Positions 17,933 through 27,486 of a DNA stretch of 64,000 nt are shown one piece after another. Numbering within the stretch: position 1 is the first letter of the stretch; every line of letters starts with the position of its first letter. Below the pieces are notes generated by a model that saw only the letters and a list, made by a program, of their open reading frames with translations, was not told where the DNA came from and searched no databases. The position numbers and the translations under genes were made by a program. Source of the stretch: Jeotgalicoccus marinus DSM 19772. GTDB lineage: Bacteria > Bacillota > Bacilli > Staphylococcales > Salinicoccaceae. The stretch spans positions 62,001 to 126,000 of the forward strand of contig NZ_AUEE01000005.1 of assembly GCF_000425825.1 (NCBI RefSeq). The letters are read 5' to 3'.

Positions 17933-17965
17933 GGGAGCTAGCAAAATCGCTAGCTCCCGTTTTTT
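17933..17965. terminator. Bidirectional terminator between telA and brnQ
   Basis: A perfect 10-bp stem (GGGAGCTAGC / GCTAGCTCCC) with a 6-nt loop. T residues follow on the plus strand, and A residues precede it (a T-rich tail on the minus strand). Confidence 0.85.
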
Positions 17966-17970
17966 ATGTT

Positions 17971-19284
17971 TTAAGAGTACTCTACTCTTGGTTTATTCAG
18001 TGCGATAACATAACCAAGAATGTAACCGACAATCATGAATGGTAGCCATTCAAAACTTGCACTAAACAGAGGTAATACTTCTAGCCAATCCATTGTCAGC
18101 CATCCGTTTCGGTGAATAACTGAAAGAATAGAAAGAATTGCAACTAATAATACTGGAATTTGCAAACTCAGTTTTGGTGATGGTACAAAGTATGTTAGCA
18201 CTAGTAGGACGACTGTTGTCATTGCAACAGGATAAATAATCGACAAAATTGGAACGCTTGTTGCAATAACTTGGTCTAGACCTTGGTTGGCAAGACCAAA
18301 TGAAATAAGTACGAATAAGACAACCCATACTTTGTAAGGTACTTTAGGTAAAATGCTATTAAAGTAGCCAGATACAGAAACTATCAATCCAGTTCCAGTA
18401 GTTAAACAAGCTAAGAATACTATAGTACCTAATAAGATTGGTCCAAAAATACCAAAAATATCAGAACTCATGAAAGTCAGTAAGAACGTACCTAAGTTTT
18501 GGTCATCAACAGCTGCCCCGCCGAGATCAACTTTGTTCGCTAACCAACCGAGTGAGATGTATATGACACCTAGTAAAATCGCTGCTAGAAATGCTGACTT
18601 GATTGTGCCAAACAGCAAATCCTTTCTATTGGTAATTCCAAGTTGACGAATAGAATTTAAAACTAAAACACTAAAGGCAATTGCTGCGATTGCATCCATT
18701 GTTAAATATCCCTCTGTGAAACCAATAGAGAAAGGTGAAGTCGCTTCAAATGTTTCATTTGCAGGATTAATTGGATTATTAAAATATGCAATACCTGCAA
18801 AGATAATTAATAAAACAATACTGATTAATAGTAAAGGTGTTAATACTTGCCCAATACTATTAACGAGTGAGCCTGGTTTAATACTAAGTAAAAATACGAT
18901 AATAAAGTACACAAGTGAAAATATTAATAACCATAATCCAGTATTTTCACTCAAGAACGGTACTACTGCCATTTCATAAGCTGTTGTTGCTGTTCTTGGA
19001 ATGGCAAAGAATGGTCCAATCGTTAAATAAATAACAACTAGGAAAATTACTGCAAATGCTGGATGTATATTTTTAAGAGACTCTCTATATCCATCTTTTG
19101 AAATTGAACCAACAATGACACCTAAAAGTGGTAAACCTACCCCAGTTAAGACAAAGGCAATAATTGCTGTCCAGAAATATTCTCCGCTAGAAAAACCGAG
19201 AGCAGGTGGAAAAATTAAATTACCTGCGCCAAAAAACATGGCAAACAGGGTGAAACCTACCATTATGACTTGCTTCGTACTCAT
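17971..19284 (-). CDS. brnQ: Branched-chain amino acid carrier, LIVCS family (437 aa)
   Basis: A sodium- or proton-coupled importer of Leu, Ile and Val with about 12 membrane helices along its length. The N-terminal signature FTLFAMFFGAGNLIFPPALG is characteristic. The start is the ATG at 19284 with GAGGG six bases ahead; an in-frame ATG at 19290 directly abuts the Shine-Dalgarno. A candidate CodY box lies about 75 bp upstream. Confidence 0.92.
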   Translation of the reverse strand: MSTKQVIMVGFTLFAMFFGAGNLIFPPALGFSSGEYFWTAIIAFVLTGVGLPLLGVIVGSISKDGYRESLKNIHPAFAVIFLVVIYLTIGPFFAIPRTATTAYEMAVVPFLSENTGLWLLIFSLVYFIIVFLLSIKPGSLVNSIGQVLTPLLLISIVLLIIFAGIAYFNNPINPANETFEATSPFSIGFTEGYLTMDAIAAIAFSVLVLNSIRQLGITNRKDLLFGTIKSAFLAAILLGVIYISLGWLANKVDLGGAAVDDQNLGTFLLTFMSSDIFGIFGPILLGTIVFLACLTTGTGLIVSVSGYFNSILPKVPYKVWVVLFVLISFGLANQGLDQVIATSVPILSIIYPVAMTTVVLLVLTYFVPSPKLSLQIPVLLVAILSILSVIHRNGWLTMDWLEVLPLFSASFEWLPFMIVGYILGYVIALNKPRVEYS

Positions 19285-19357
19285 ATGCATCCCTCATCTA
19301 AAAACTAGTATGCAATTAGTCTACACTAGAACGTATAAAAAATCTATGAGTTATTTA

Positions 19358-19372
19358 AATTATCTGAATTAT
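19358..19372. promoter_or_regulatory. Candidate CodY box upstream of brnQ
   Basis: AATTATCTGAATTAT differs from the CodY consensus AATTTTCWGAAAATT at four positions, with the central TCTGAA intact. It lies about 75-90 bp before brnQ, whose homologues are CodY targets in S. aureus. Confidence 0.35.
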
Positions 19373-19375
19373 TTT

Positions 19376-19570
19376 CTAAGAAAAGTAAGTTTTGTAATAT
19401 CCAGCAGGCTTTCCTGAATTGTCTATAACAAAAATATATTCTTCAGTTTCGTTAATGACTCTATACTCCTTACCTACAGTTAACATATCAGAGACTTTAA
19501 ACTTTTCTGCATCTGTATGTTTAACTGTGACAGTACCTAGATTATTATCTTGCCAATTTTCTTGAATCAT
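19376..19570 (-). CDS. Small protein, DUF6501-like (64 aa)
   Basis: A short soluble protein. The pattern HTDAEKFKVSDMLTVGKEYRV, then FVIDNSGKPAGYYKTYF, matches the DUF6501 family of Bacillales, which has no assigned function. AGGAGG lies 6 bases before the ATG. It follows the odhB terminator on the same strand, so it is probably transcribed separately or by readthrough. Confidence 0.68.
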   Translation of the reverse strand: MIQENWQDNNLGTVTVKHTDAEKFKVSDMLTVGKEYRVINETEEYIFVIDNSGKPAGYYKTYFS

Positions 19571-19580
19571 ATTATTCCTC

Positions 19581-19615
19581 CTATAAAAAAGAAAAGGTAT
19601 CCCTTGGATACCTTT
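19581..19615 (-). terminator. Terminator of odhAB
   Basis: On the minus strand, AAGGTATCC pairs with GGATACCTT around an AAG loop, followed by a T-rich tail at 19581-19592. Confidence 0.78.
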
Positions 19616-19637
19616 ATCTTTAAAAGTATTTAATAAA

Positions 19638-20894
19638 TTAACCTTCTAGTAACAGGTCTTCTGGATTTTCGATTAATTCTTTAACAGTTTTTAAGAAGCC
19701 AACTGATTCTGCACCGTCAATGATTCTGTGGTCATAGCTTAATGCAATGTACATCATTGGGCGGATTTCAATGTCATCTCCAACCGCGACAGGACGTTTT
19801 TGGATTGTGTGCATACCTAAGATTGCAGCTTGTGTACCATTGATGATTGGTGTAGACATTAATGATCCAAATACCCCACCGTTAGTAATTGTGAATGAGC
19901 CACCTGACATTTCATCAAGAGAAAGTTTCTTCTCTCTCGCTTTTGTTGCGAGGTCAGCAATATCGTTTTCAATTTCAGCAAATGTTTTTCTATCTGTGTT
20001 ACGTACTACCGGTACAACAAGTCCTTCTTCTGTAGATACAGCAATCGATACATCAAAGAATTCTTTATAAACTAAGTCTGTGCCATCAATTTCAGCATTT
20101 ACAGCTGGGTACTTACGAAGTGCGGCTGTTACAGCTTTAGTAAAGAATGACATAAAGCCAAGTTTAGTACCATCATTACGTTCCATGAATGATTCTTTTT
20201 TGCGTTTTCTTAATGCCATAACATTCGTCATATCTATCTCGTTGAATGTTGTTAACATTGCAGTATTTTGAGAAACATCTAATAGACGTTTAGCAATGGT
20301 TTGTCTACGGCGTGACATTTTTTCACGTCTAACTGGTTTTTCAGGTGTTGTATTTTTTTTCGTCTCAGCTTTAGGTGCTTCTTCTTTTTTAGCAGCAGGC
20401 TGACTTGAAGCTTGACCGTGATTTTCAACATCTTGGCTACGTACAAGACCGCGTGGATCAGCAGCATTGATGTCTGAAAGGCTAATGCCTTTTTCACGTG
20501 CAAGTTTTCTAGCAGATGGTGTGGCAACGATTGTACCATCTTCAGTTTTCACAGTTGTTGTTTCTTCTTCTTTTTCTTTAGGTGCTGAAGTAGATTCTTC
20601 TTTTGCTTCAGCTTTAGGTGCTTCTTTTTCTGAACTTTCTTCTTTTGCAGGTGCACCACTACCTTCACCGACTACGGCAATGACTTGACCAACTTCTACA
20701 GTGTCACCTTCTTCAGCTTTAATTTCTGAAATGACACCAGCTTCTTCACTGACAATTTCTACGTTTACTTTATCAGTTTCTAATTCAAGGACGTTTTCAC
20801 CTTTTTCTACACTGTCGCCTACTTGCTTAAACCAAGTAGATATAGTTCCTTCTGTAATTGATTCTGCTAATTCAGGCACGATGATTTCAGCCAT
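19638..20894 (-). CDS. odhB: 2-oxoglutarate dehydrogenase E2, dihydrolipoyl succinyltransferase (418 aa)
   Basis: Core of the TCA-cycle 2-oxoglutarate dehydrogenase complex. The lipoyl domain is residues 1-77, with lipoylated K42 in [11 protein letters not shown] charged Ala/Glu/Lys linker (about 80-125) leads to the subunit-binding domain (about 125-160), a second linker, and the catalytic domain (about 190-418) ending with [11 protein letters not shown], which carries the active-site His and Asp. It lies 17 bp after odhA. Confidence 0.95.
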   Translation of the reverse strand: MAEIIVPELAESITEGTISTWFKQVGDSVEKGENVLELETDKVNVEIVSEEAGVISEIKAEEGDTVEVGQVIAVVGEGSGAPAKEESSEKEAPKAEAKEESTSAPKEKEEETTTVKTEDGTIVATPSARKLAREKGISLSDINAADPRGLVRSQDVENHGQASSQPAAKKEEAPKAETKKNTTPEKPVRREKMSRRRQTIAKRLLDVSQNTAMLTTFNEIDMTNVMALRKRKKESFMERNDGTKLGFMSFFTKAVTAALRKYPAVNAEIDGTDLVYKEFFDVSIAVSTEEGLVVPVVRNTDRKTFAEIENDIADLATKAREKKLSLDEMSGGSFTITNGGVFGSLMSTPIINGTQAAILGMHTIQKRPVAVGDDIEIRPMMYIALSYDHRIIDGAESVGFLKTVKELIENPEDLLLEG

Positions 20895-20911
20895 TTATAT
20901 AATACCTCCTA

Positions 20912-23710
20912 TTATTTTAAAGCGTTCTCGATGATACTTTGTTGTACTAGTTTGTAAGATCCACCGTTACCTTCGGCTGTTGAAGCACTTGGTTTTCTTC
21001 CTACATAATTTAATGTCGCTTTAGATGGTACGATATCGAGCAAGTACGGTAGAACGAAGTGATATGCACCTTGGTTTTGTGGCTCTTCTTGAACGAAGCG
21101 TACTTCACTAAGATTCGTTAAGCCAGATAAGACTTCTTTAATTGCCTCGCTTGGGAATGGATATAGCTGTTCAAGTCTAATGATGAGTAATTCATCGTTA
21201 GGTGATTCGTTTTTCGCTTCTGCTTCAAGTATATCTACAGCGACTTTACCACTTGCAATTACAACAGTTTTAACTTTAGTTTTCTTGTATTCCGGAACAA
21301 TAATTTCTTTGAATTGACCGTTTACAAATTCACTTACAGGTTGGCTCGCTGTTGAGTTTCTAAGCAAACTCTTAGGTGACATTACAACGAGTGGACGCAT
21401 TTTTTCAGTGTTCAAGTATTTCGCTTGTCTACGTAAAATGTGGAAGTAGTTTGCACTACTAGACAAGTTAACCACTGTCATATTATTTTCTGCACATAGC
21501 TGTAAATACTTCTCTAAACGTGCAGATGAGTGTTCAGGACCTTGTCCTTCTTGAGCATGTGGTAGAAGTAAAGTTAAGGCAGTTCTTTCACCCCATTTAG
21601 AGTGGGCACTTGACATAAATACATCAAAAATTGCTTGGGCCATGTTGGAGAAATCTCCGTATTGTGCTTCCCAAATTGCCATAGCTTCATTGTTCTCAAC
21701 GTTGTAACCATACTCATAAGCAACAACCGCCATCTCAGTTAATGGTGAGTTATAAAGTTCAAATGATGCTTTAGAATCACTGATGTTGTGAAGTGGTGTA
21801 TGTCGTTTACCTGTCTCTGGGTCATGTAAAACAGCATGACGTTGAGCGAATGTACCACGTTCTGCATCTTCACCTGTAAATCGAATTGGCGTACCGTCTT
21901 GGTTAATTGTTGCAAATGCAAGGGCTTCAGCATGTGCCCAGTCAACAAGTGCTGTGTCGTCTTCAAATGGTTTCTTACGACGATCTAAAACATTACCTAA
22001 TTTCTTAAGTGGTTTGAAGTCCTCCGGGTATGTTAACAGCTCTTCATTGATCTTCGCTAATCTCTCTCTAGAGATTTCAGTTTCTTGATCATTTGACTGT
22101 CCTTCTAAGATTTCATCAGGTGTCTTGATATCTTTAGTGACAATCGTATCATCTTTGTTGATCTTGTCATGTTCCGCTCTTAATTCATCTTGAATTGCTT
22201 GCATAATCGATTCTTTGTCTTCTTTTGTTAAGACACCCTCTTCAACAAGTTGATCACCGTAAAGATTATCAATAGTTGGATATTCATGAACTTCATTATA
22301 AAGTTTAGGGTTTGTTGTCATTGGCTCATCCATTTCGTTATGACCATAACGACGGTAACCAATCAAATCAATTACAAGGTCTTTTTTGAATTTCTGACGA
22401 TATTGTATTGCAATATCAATGACGCGTAAAACATATTCCGGGCGGTCAGCATTGACGTGGAATACTGGCATATCAAAGCCTTTAGCGATATCAGATGCAT
22501 ATAGTGTTGAACGTGCATCCCACTCCTCTGTTGTAAAGCCAATACGGTTATTCGTAATGATGTGAAGTGCCCCGCCAACCGTATAGCCTGCGAGGTTTGA
22601 TAAGTTCATTGATTCAGGGTTAACACCTAGTCCAGGGAAGGCTGCGTCACCATGAATGATCACACCAAGTGAATTATCAGTATCATGTACTGCTTTACCA
22701 CTTTGGTTTGTTGAATCTTGTTGTGCGCGCGTACGTCCTTGGACAACGGGTCCAACAATCTCTAAGTGTGATGGGTTATTAGCAAGTGTAACAGTCTGTG
22801 TAATTCCTTTGTCTGTTCTTGTTTTCACACCACCTAAGTGATATTTAACATCGCCCATCCAACCATTCGTCAATTCTAGTGAACCGTCTTCTGGTAAGAA
22901 TTTCATTGGGTCGGTAGACATAAATTCACTTAACATCATAGCGTAAGGTTTTTGTAATGTATGTGTGAGTACATTTAAGCGACCACGGTGTGCCATTCCA
23001 ATTTGTAGATGTGGAATATTTTCATCCGCCATGCGTTGTAATAAGTGATCTAACATGGGTACAAGTGAGTCTACACCCTCAATAGAAAAACGTTTTGCAC
23101 CAACAAAGTTTTTGTGAAGGTATTTTTCAAATCCTTCTGTTTTAACAAGTTCTTTAAACAGATGAAGTTTTTCTTCTTCTGATAAATTCACTTCGCCTTC
23201 ACTTTCAATAGCGTTTTGTAACCATTCTCTTTCCTCGCCATTGTTGATGTGCGTATATTCATAAGATAAAGGAGACGTGTAAACCTGTTCTAAATAACGT
23301 GCTGCATCCAAGGCATTATCGAACTTATCAGCCATCGCTTCTGATACGATACTTGCTGGTAGAGCTTCTAAATCCGCATCCTGGAAGCCGTATGCATTGA
23401 AATCAAAATCTGGTGCATTATCAATTTCTGGAGCATATACTGGATACACATCGGCTTTTAAATGACCATATTGACGAACGTCGTTTAGCCATTGTAAAAT
23501 CCCTTTAATCTTGTCTTGTCCTGCAGCAGATAACTGCTTGCCGTCCTGACGAGTATTACCTTCCTGATCAGTTGAAATGTTATCAAAAAGATACTTCATT
23601 TCATCTGATACTGAATCTGGGTCATTCTTGTACATGTCAAAATATTCAAGAATTAAACCAAGATTTGTACCAAATCTAAGTGGTGCATTCTCAAATTCTC
23701 TTTCTTGCAT
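20912..23710 (-). CDS. odhA: 2-oxoglutarate dehydrogenase E1 (932 aa)
   Basis: Thiamine diphosphate-dependent decarboxylase of the TCA cycle. The N-terminal part opens with RFGTNLGLILEYFDMYKNDP. Core motifs include MAHRGRLNVL and the thiamine-site segment HGDAAFPGLGV. Length is typical of the Firmicute enzyme. GAGGTGG lies about 9 bases before the ATG. First gene of the odhAB operon; the E3 subunit is encoded elsewhere. Confidence 0.96.
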   Translation of the reverse strand: MQEREFENAPLRFGTNLGLILEYFDMYKNDPDSVSDEMKYLFDNISTDQEGNTRQDGKQLSAAGQDKIKGILQWLNDVRQYGHLKADVYPVYAPEIDNAPDFDFNAYGFQDADLEALPASIVSEAMADKFDNALDAARYLEQVYTSPLSYEYTHINNGEEREWLQNAIESEGEVNLSEEEKLHLFKELVKTEGFEKYLHKNFVGAKRFSIEGVDSLVPMLDHLLQRMADENIPHLQIGMAHRGRLNVLTHTLQKPYAMMLSEFMSTDPMKFLPEDGSLELTNGWMGDVKYHLGGVKTRTDKGITQTVTLANNPSHLEIVGPVVQGRTRAQQDSTNQSGKAVHDTDNSLGVIIHGDAAFPGLGVNPESMNLSNLAGYTVGGALHIITNNRIGFTTEEWDARSTLYASDIAKGFDMPVFHVNADRPEYVLRVIDIAIQYRQKFKKDLVIDLIGYRRYGHNEMDEPMTTNPKLYNEVHEYPTIDNLYGDQLVEEGVLTKEDKESIMQAIQDELRAEHDKINKDDTIVTKDIKTPDEILEGQSNDQETEISRERLAKINEELLTYPEDFKPLKKLGNVLDRRKKPFEDDTALVDWAHAEALAFATINQDGTPIRFTGEDAERGTFAQRHAVLHDPETGKRHTPLHNISDSKASFELYNSPLTEMAVVAYEYGYNVENNEAMAIWEAQYGDFSNMAQAIFDVFMSSAHSKWGERTALTLLLPHAQEGQGPEHSSARLEKYLQLCAENNMTVVNLSSSANYFHILRRQAKYLNTEKMRPLVVMSPKSLLRNSTASQPVSEFVNGQFKEIIVPEYKKTKVKTVVIASGKVAVDILEAEAKNESPNDELLIIRLEQLYPFPSEAIKEVLSGLTNLSEVRFVQEEPQNQGAYHFVLPYLLDIVPSKATLNYVGRKPSASTAEGNGGSYKLVQQSIIENALK

Positions 23711-23818
23711 TGTACTGCCACCTCGTTTTATTTTTTTAATACTCTTTATACCTAAACTTTACCATTTTGTGCCTCTTCTTTAAAGCACGAACATTGATAA
23801 GTGTAAATTTAATCTCGC

Positions 23819-25192
23819 TTATTTTTGAACTTTTGGAAATTTGATATGAACAGTGGTCGATTGACCTTCAACACTAGAAATCCAGACCTGTCCACGGTAC
23901 AATTCTGCTACTTTTTTAGCAATAGAGAGACCGAGTCCATTGCCACCTTGTTGACGACTTCTTGATTTATCAACGCGGTAAAAACGATTAAACACTTGAT
24001 CGATTTCATCTTTAGGAATACCGATTCCACTATCGCTTATTTCAATCAATACATCACCCTTATTATCAACTTCAGTTGATACTGTGATATGTTTGTTTTC
24101 TTTATCGAATTTAATGGCATTATCTAAGAAGATAATGAGCATCTGTTCAAAGTGATAGTTGTTGATAGGATACATAAGATTCGCCTTAGTAAAGTCGGTT
24201 GTAAACATGTAGTCTGGATGCACTTTTCTAAGGCTTGATAAACGACTTTCAATCTCATCATTAATGTTAACCAAATCGGGTTGTACATACTCAGAACCTT
24301 CATTTTTAGTCAGTAGTAATAACTCTTCAACTAGACGATTGATTCGCTTTAATTCATCTATAGAGATACCGAGTGACTCATCGAGTACTTCAGGATTATT
24401 TCTCCCCCATCGATTGATCAACTGTAGGTGACCCTGAATAATTTGTAGGGGTGTTCTAAGTTCGTGTGAAGCATCTTCAACGAATTGCTTTTGCTGATTA
24501 TAGGATTCCTCTAGGGCATCCATCATATTATTAAAGGATTCAATCATATAGTCTGTTTCAACAATATTCGTTTTTAGTTCCAAACGTTCAGCAAAGCCTT
24601 GGTTTTCAATCTTTTTCAGTTGATTGGTAAATCGACCGATGGGTTTAACCATCTGGATTGAAAAGAAGTAAGAAATAACAGACGTAAACGTGATAGATAA
24701 GAACCCGATAATTGTTGCGATGAACAGCATCATTCGAATAATTGTATTATACTCATTGAGCGGATGGATGACTGCAACATAGCCATGCCAAAAATCAGAT
24801 TGAATCATCTGAGATGCAACTAAATAATCATCCCCCTCAATACTTTTCTCATTAATCAAAGGGTTGTCCGATTGCTGGAAATCCAATTCAAAATACAATT
24901 CAGAACGCGCTGGCCATCTGTATACTTCCTCACCACTTAATGTATATAAAGCCATCTGTTGGTTGTCAATTAAGCTAGAGTATATGTCTCGCTCAGTAAT
25001 GGTATTAAAAGCTTGATTGGCATAGAGCGTACTCACATCATCCAATGCCCTTGAAACAGATCGGTATTCTTGATCTTTTAAATAAACACTCGTGGCATAA
25101 ATTAAAAGTGAACTAAATAAAAGATAGGTAATTGTAATGATAAGTATAGATAATTTTAGCCACTGGGAACGTAATGATTTGTTCGTATTCAT
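23819..25192 (-). CDS. arlS: Sensor histidine kinase ArlS (457 aa)
   Basis: Membrane sensor of the ArlRS system, which in S. aureus controls adhesion, autolysis and virulence genes. Two membrane helices (about 14-34 and 155-178) flank an extracytoplasmic domain. A HAMP-like region (about 178-230) follows, then the H-box with H243 in DASHELRTP, and an ATPase domain with N, G1 (ISDSGIGIP) and G2 (GGNGLGLSI) boxes. Length is close to S. aureus ArlS. Its start overlaps the arlR stop by 4 bp. Confidence 0.94.
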   Translation of the reverse strand: MNTNKSLRSQWLKLSILIITITYLLFSSLLIYATSVYLKDQEYRSVSRALDDVSTLYANQAFNTITERDIYSSLIDNQQMALYTLSGEEVYRWPARSELYFELDFQQSDNPLINEKSIEGDDYLVASQMIQSDFWHGYVAVIHPLNEYNTIIRMMLFIATIIGFLSITFTSVISYFFSIQMVKPIGRFTNQLKKIENQGFAERLELKTNIVETDYMIESFNNMMDALEESYNQQKQFVEDASHELRTPLQIIQGHLQLINRWGRNNPEVLDESLGISIDELKRINRLVEELLLLTKNEGSEYVQPDLVNINDEIESRLSSLRKVHPDYMFTTDFTKANLMYPINNYHFEQMLIIFLDNAIKFDKENKHITVSTEVDNKGDVLIEISDSGIGIPKDEIDQVFNRFYRVDKSRSRQQGGNGLGLSIAKKVAELYRGQVWISSVEGQSTTVHIKFPKVQK

Positions 25193-25863
25193 TGTCGAAT
25201 CACGTAACCGACGCCACGAACCGTTTCGATAACCTTATCCTTCTCGAAAGGTTTAAGCTTGTTTCTCAAATATCTGATGTATACATCGACGACATTGGTC
25301 TCAACTTCACTATCATAGCCCCAGATAATATCTAAAATCTGTTCTCTTTTCATAACAATACCAGTGTTCTTAGCAAGTAAATAAAGTAACTCATGCTCAG
25401 TTTTTGTCAGTTCAATCGGCTGATCATCAATCGATACAGTATAGGCGGTTGTATCGATTTGGATGCCATGTAATTCAACTGTGTCATGGTTCACTTCAAC
25501 AGATTGGTTTCTACGCATTATCACGCGAAGACGCGCCAGTAACTCTTCTATTTCAAAAGGCTTAACAATATAATCATCTGCACCATAGTCTAGGCCGACA
25601 ACCTTATCATAGGTCTCCCCTTTTGCTGTAATTATAATAATCGGCGTATTCTTCGTTTTTCTTAATTTACGACACACTTCTAGTCCATTCAGCTTTGGTA
25701 ACATTAAGTCTAAAAGAATGGCATCGTAATCATTATCATAAGCAAGATTAAAACCCTCTTGACCATCATCTGCAATCGTTACTTCATAGCCTTCATGGCT
25801 TAATTCTAATTCGATAAAACGTGCTAAATTCGTTTCATCCTCTACTACTAATATTTTCGGCAT
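25189..25863 (-). CDS. arlR: Response regulator ArlR, OmpR family (224 aa)
   Basis: DNA-binding partner of ArlS. The receiver domain has the acidic pair E8-D9, phospho-acceptor D52 in ILLDLMLP, and conserved Lys in IVKPF. The C-terminal winged helix is about 130-224, ending [12 protein letters not shown] and [10 protein letters not shown]. The ATG at 25863 is chosen because GAGGTGG lies 6 bases ahead; the longer frame start at 25878 is upstream of that site. A large inverted repeat lies upstream of its promoter region. Confidence 0.95.
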   Translation of the reverse strand: MPKILVVEDETNLARFIELELSHEGYEVTIADDGQEGFNLAYDNDYDAILLDLMLPKLNGLEVCRKLRKTKNTPIIIITAKGETYDKVVGLDYGADDYIVKPFEIEELLARLRVIMRRNQSVEVNHDTVELHGIQIDTTAYTVSIDDQPIELTKTEHELLYLLAKNTGIVMKREQILDIIWGYDSEVETNVVDVYIRYLRNKLKPFEKDKVIETVRGVGYVIRQ

Positions 25864-25952
25864 CTTTACCCACCTCATTTTCTATAATATTATCATGAAA
25901 ATGAAAACTAAAGAAATATGAGCATCAGTCATAAATACATATACATAAAAGT

Positions 25953-26137
25953 AAAAAAAGGGGCTGGGACAAAAACTCTGAATATATAGGGAAATAATAA
26001 ATTATAATAGAAAAGCCGGACGTTAGACTTCTAGGGGAATAGCATCTGCGTGAGACTACAGGCTCACGCGATGCCCCAGAAAAGCTAACGTCCGGCTTAT
26101 TATATGAAGGGAATTGTTTTGTCCCAACCCCTTTTTT
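25953..26137. repeat. 185-bp nested inverted repeat (three-tier hairpin)
   Basis: The outer arms are AAAAAAGGGGCTGGGACAAA and its near-perfect complement (one C-A mismatch), at about 25954-25974 and 26117-26137. A middle perfect 14-bp stem is AAGCCGGACGTTAG (26013-26026) / CTAACGTCCGGCTT (26085-26098). The inner stem pairs GCGTGAG/CTCACGC, GCATC/GATGC and GGGG/CCCC, with small bulges. It lies between the 3' end of the GNAT gene and the arlR promoter region, both minus strand. It could terminate transcription or encode a structured RNA. I recall GGGGCTGGGACA-type elements from staphylococcal intergenic regions, so this may be a dispersed family. Confidence 0.85.
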
Positions 26138-26149
26138 ACGATATAAAGA

Positions 26150-26770
26150 TTAACTCACTATAGTAGATGGCGTTTCCATCATATAGCTCTGTTGTTTAAT
26201 TAATAAGTTCTTTTTAACTTCAGGCCATTCGTCATCGATAATTGAATAGATAATCAGATTTCTAGGAACACCGTGTAGTGCACGTTCCTTTCTTATAATG
26301 CCCTCTTTTGTAAAACCAATGCGTTCGATCGCTTTGTTCGAACGCTCATTTCTTTCATCTGCTCGTACTTGAACCCGCATGAGGTTCAATACCTCAAAAC
26401 AATATTCGAGTAATAGGAATTTGCTGTCGGAGTTAATGAAGGTGCGCTGGGCTTTAGTACCAAACCATGATGCACCGATTTCACAGCTCTGACGCTCGTA
26501 ATCAATATGTTGGATTCTCGTTGAGCCAACGACTTCTCCTGTAGATTTTAAGACGACAACAAAGGGAATTGTATTCATCTCACCACGTAAGTCTATGGCA
26601 CTTTGAATCCATTCACGCATTGTTTCTTCTGTAGTCGCTTGAAAAAGCATATAAGTCCAAATACTGTCATGGTTTATTGCCTGTAATTCTTCTGCATGAC
26701 TGAGTTGCATCGGAAGAAGTCTAATTCTGTCGTTTTCAAGTGTGATGTTTTCATATAAATTTATCACCAT
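26150..26770 (-). CDS. GNAT-family N-acetyltransferase (206 aa)
   Basis: Resembles RimJ/RimL-type GNAT enzymes. LENDRIRLLPM opens the fold, and the acetyl-CoA region includes RADERNERSNKAIERIGFTKEG (about 140-162), a usual motif A/B arrangement. The substrate cannot be assigned from sequence. The ATG at 26770 has AGGTGA ahead of it. It stands alone between the terminator of the PAP2 gene and the large inverted repeat. Confidence 0.8.
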   Translation of the reverse strand: MVINLYENITLENDRIRLLPMQLSHAEELQAINHDSIWTYMLFQATTEETMREWIQSAIDLRGEMNTIPFVVVLKSTGEVVGSTRIQHIDYERQSCEIGASWFGTKAQRTFINSDSKFLLLEYCFEVLNLMRVQVRADERNERSNKAIERIGFTKEGIIRKERALHGVPRNLIIYSIIDDEWPEVKKNLLIKQQSYMMETPSTIVS

Positions 26771-26841
26771 AAAATCACCTGCCGTCTTAAAATATTTCTA
26801 AAGCAAATCAATTATAATTCCCCTACTCACCTTTAGCAATC

Positions 26842-26877
26842 AAAAAAATTACGGCTCCGATCTTAAAATCGAAGCCG
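26842..26877 (-). terminator. Terminator after the murG-PAP2 pair
   Basis: On the minus strand, CGGCTTCGAT pairs with ATCGGAGCCG (10 bp, one T-G pair), followed by TAATTTTTTT. It overlaps the last codons of the PAP2 gene. Confidence 0.8.
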
Positions 26878-27486
26878 CTTTTTAAACTTGTTGTGCATGA
26901 GCGCACTGGTGCCAAAAACAACGGCAAGACCGATGATGACACCGGCTAAGACGTCGGTTGGATAATGGACACCGAGGTAAACTCTTGAAGACGAAATCAT
27001 CAAGATGAAGGTAGCGCAAATGGTCATTAATAGCGCCTTATTATTTAAATTTGTTTCTTTTATGACGTGAGCAACGGAACCAAAAAATATGGTGGAACCG
27101 ACTGCATGGCCGCTCGGAAAACTGAAACCTGAGATTTCAATTAATCTTAAAAAGCTTGGACGTTCTCTATCAAAAGAATTTTTTAATACTGGGATTAAAA
27201 CTGTTGAAATCAACATTGAAATAATGAAAAACAGTGTATGAATTTTAAGTTTATACAGCATTAAGATAGAAATCATTATTAATGACATAACAATCATAGA
27301 TAAAAGTTCACCAAGCTGAGTAAAACCTAGCATTAATGCTGTGGTAATGAAGCTTTCAGAGGCATAGATAAATTCATAGACTTCTCGGTCGATCCAGCGG
27401 CCGAGCCTAGACTCATGGAATATTGCTATGACACCAAAAATTAAAGTGAACACTAAAAATAAGGATATTTTCTTTTGTCGGCTCAC
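26863..27486 (-). CDS. PAP2-family phosphatase (207 aa)
   Basis: An integral membrane phosphatase with about five or six helices. The three active-site motifs are present in order: KNSFDRERP, PSGH (in SFPSGHAVGST), and SRVYLGVHYPTD, with catalytic His in SGH and GVH. Substrates of the family include undecaprenyl pyrophosphate and phosphatidylglycerol phosphate. The 4-bp overlap with murG favours a role in lipid carrier recycling, but this is inference. Confidence 0.85.
   Translation of the reverse strand: MSRQKKISLFLVFTLIFGVIAIFHESRLGRWIDREVYEFIYASESFITTALMLGFTQLGELLSMIVMSLIMISILMLYKLKIHTLFFIISMLISTVLIPVLKNSFDRERPSFLRLIEISGFSFPSGHAVGSTIFFGSVAHVIKETNLNNKALLMTICATFILMISSSRVYLGVHYPTDVLAGVIIGLAVVFGTSALMHNKFKKRLRF

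Noticed and set aside
25953-26137. Inverted repeat considered as an insertion sequence or its ends
   Set aside because: No transposase frame lies inside or near, and no target duplication is evident.
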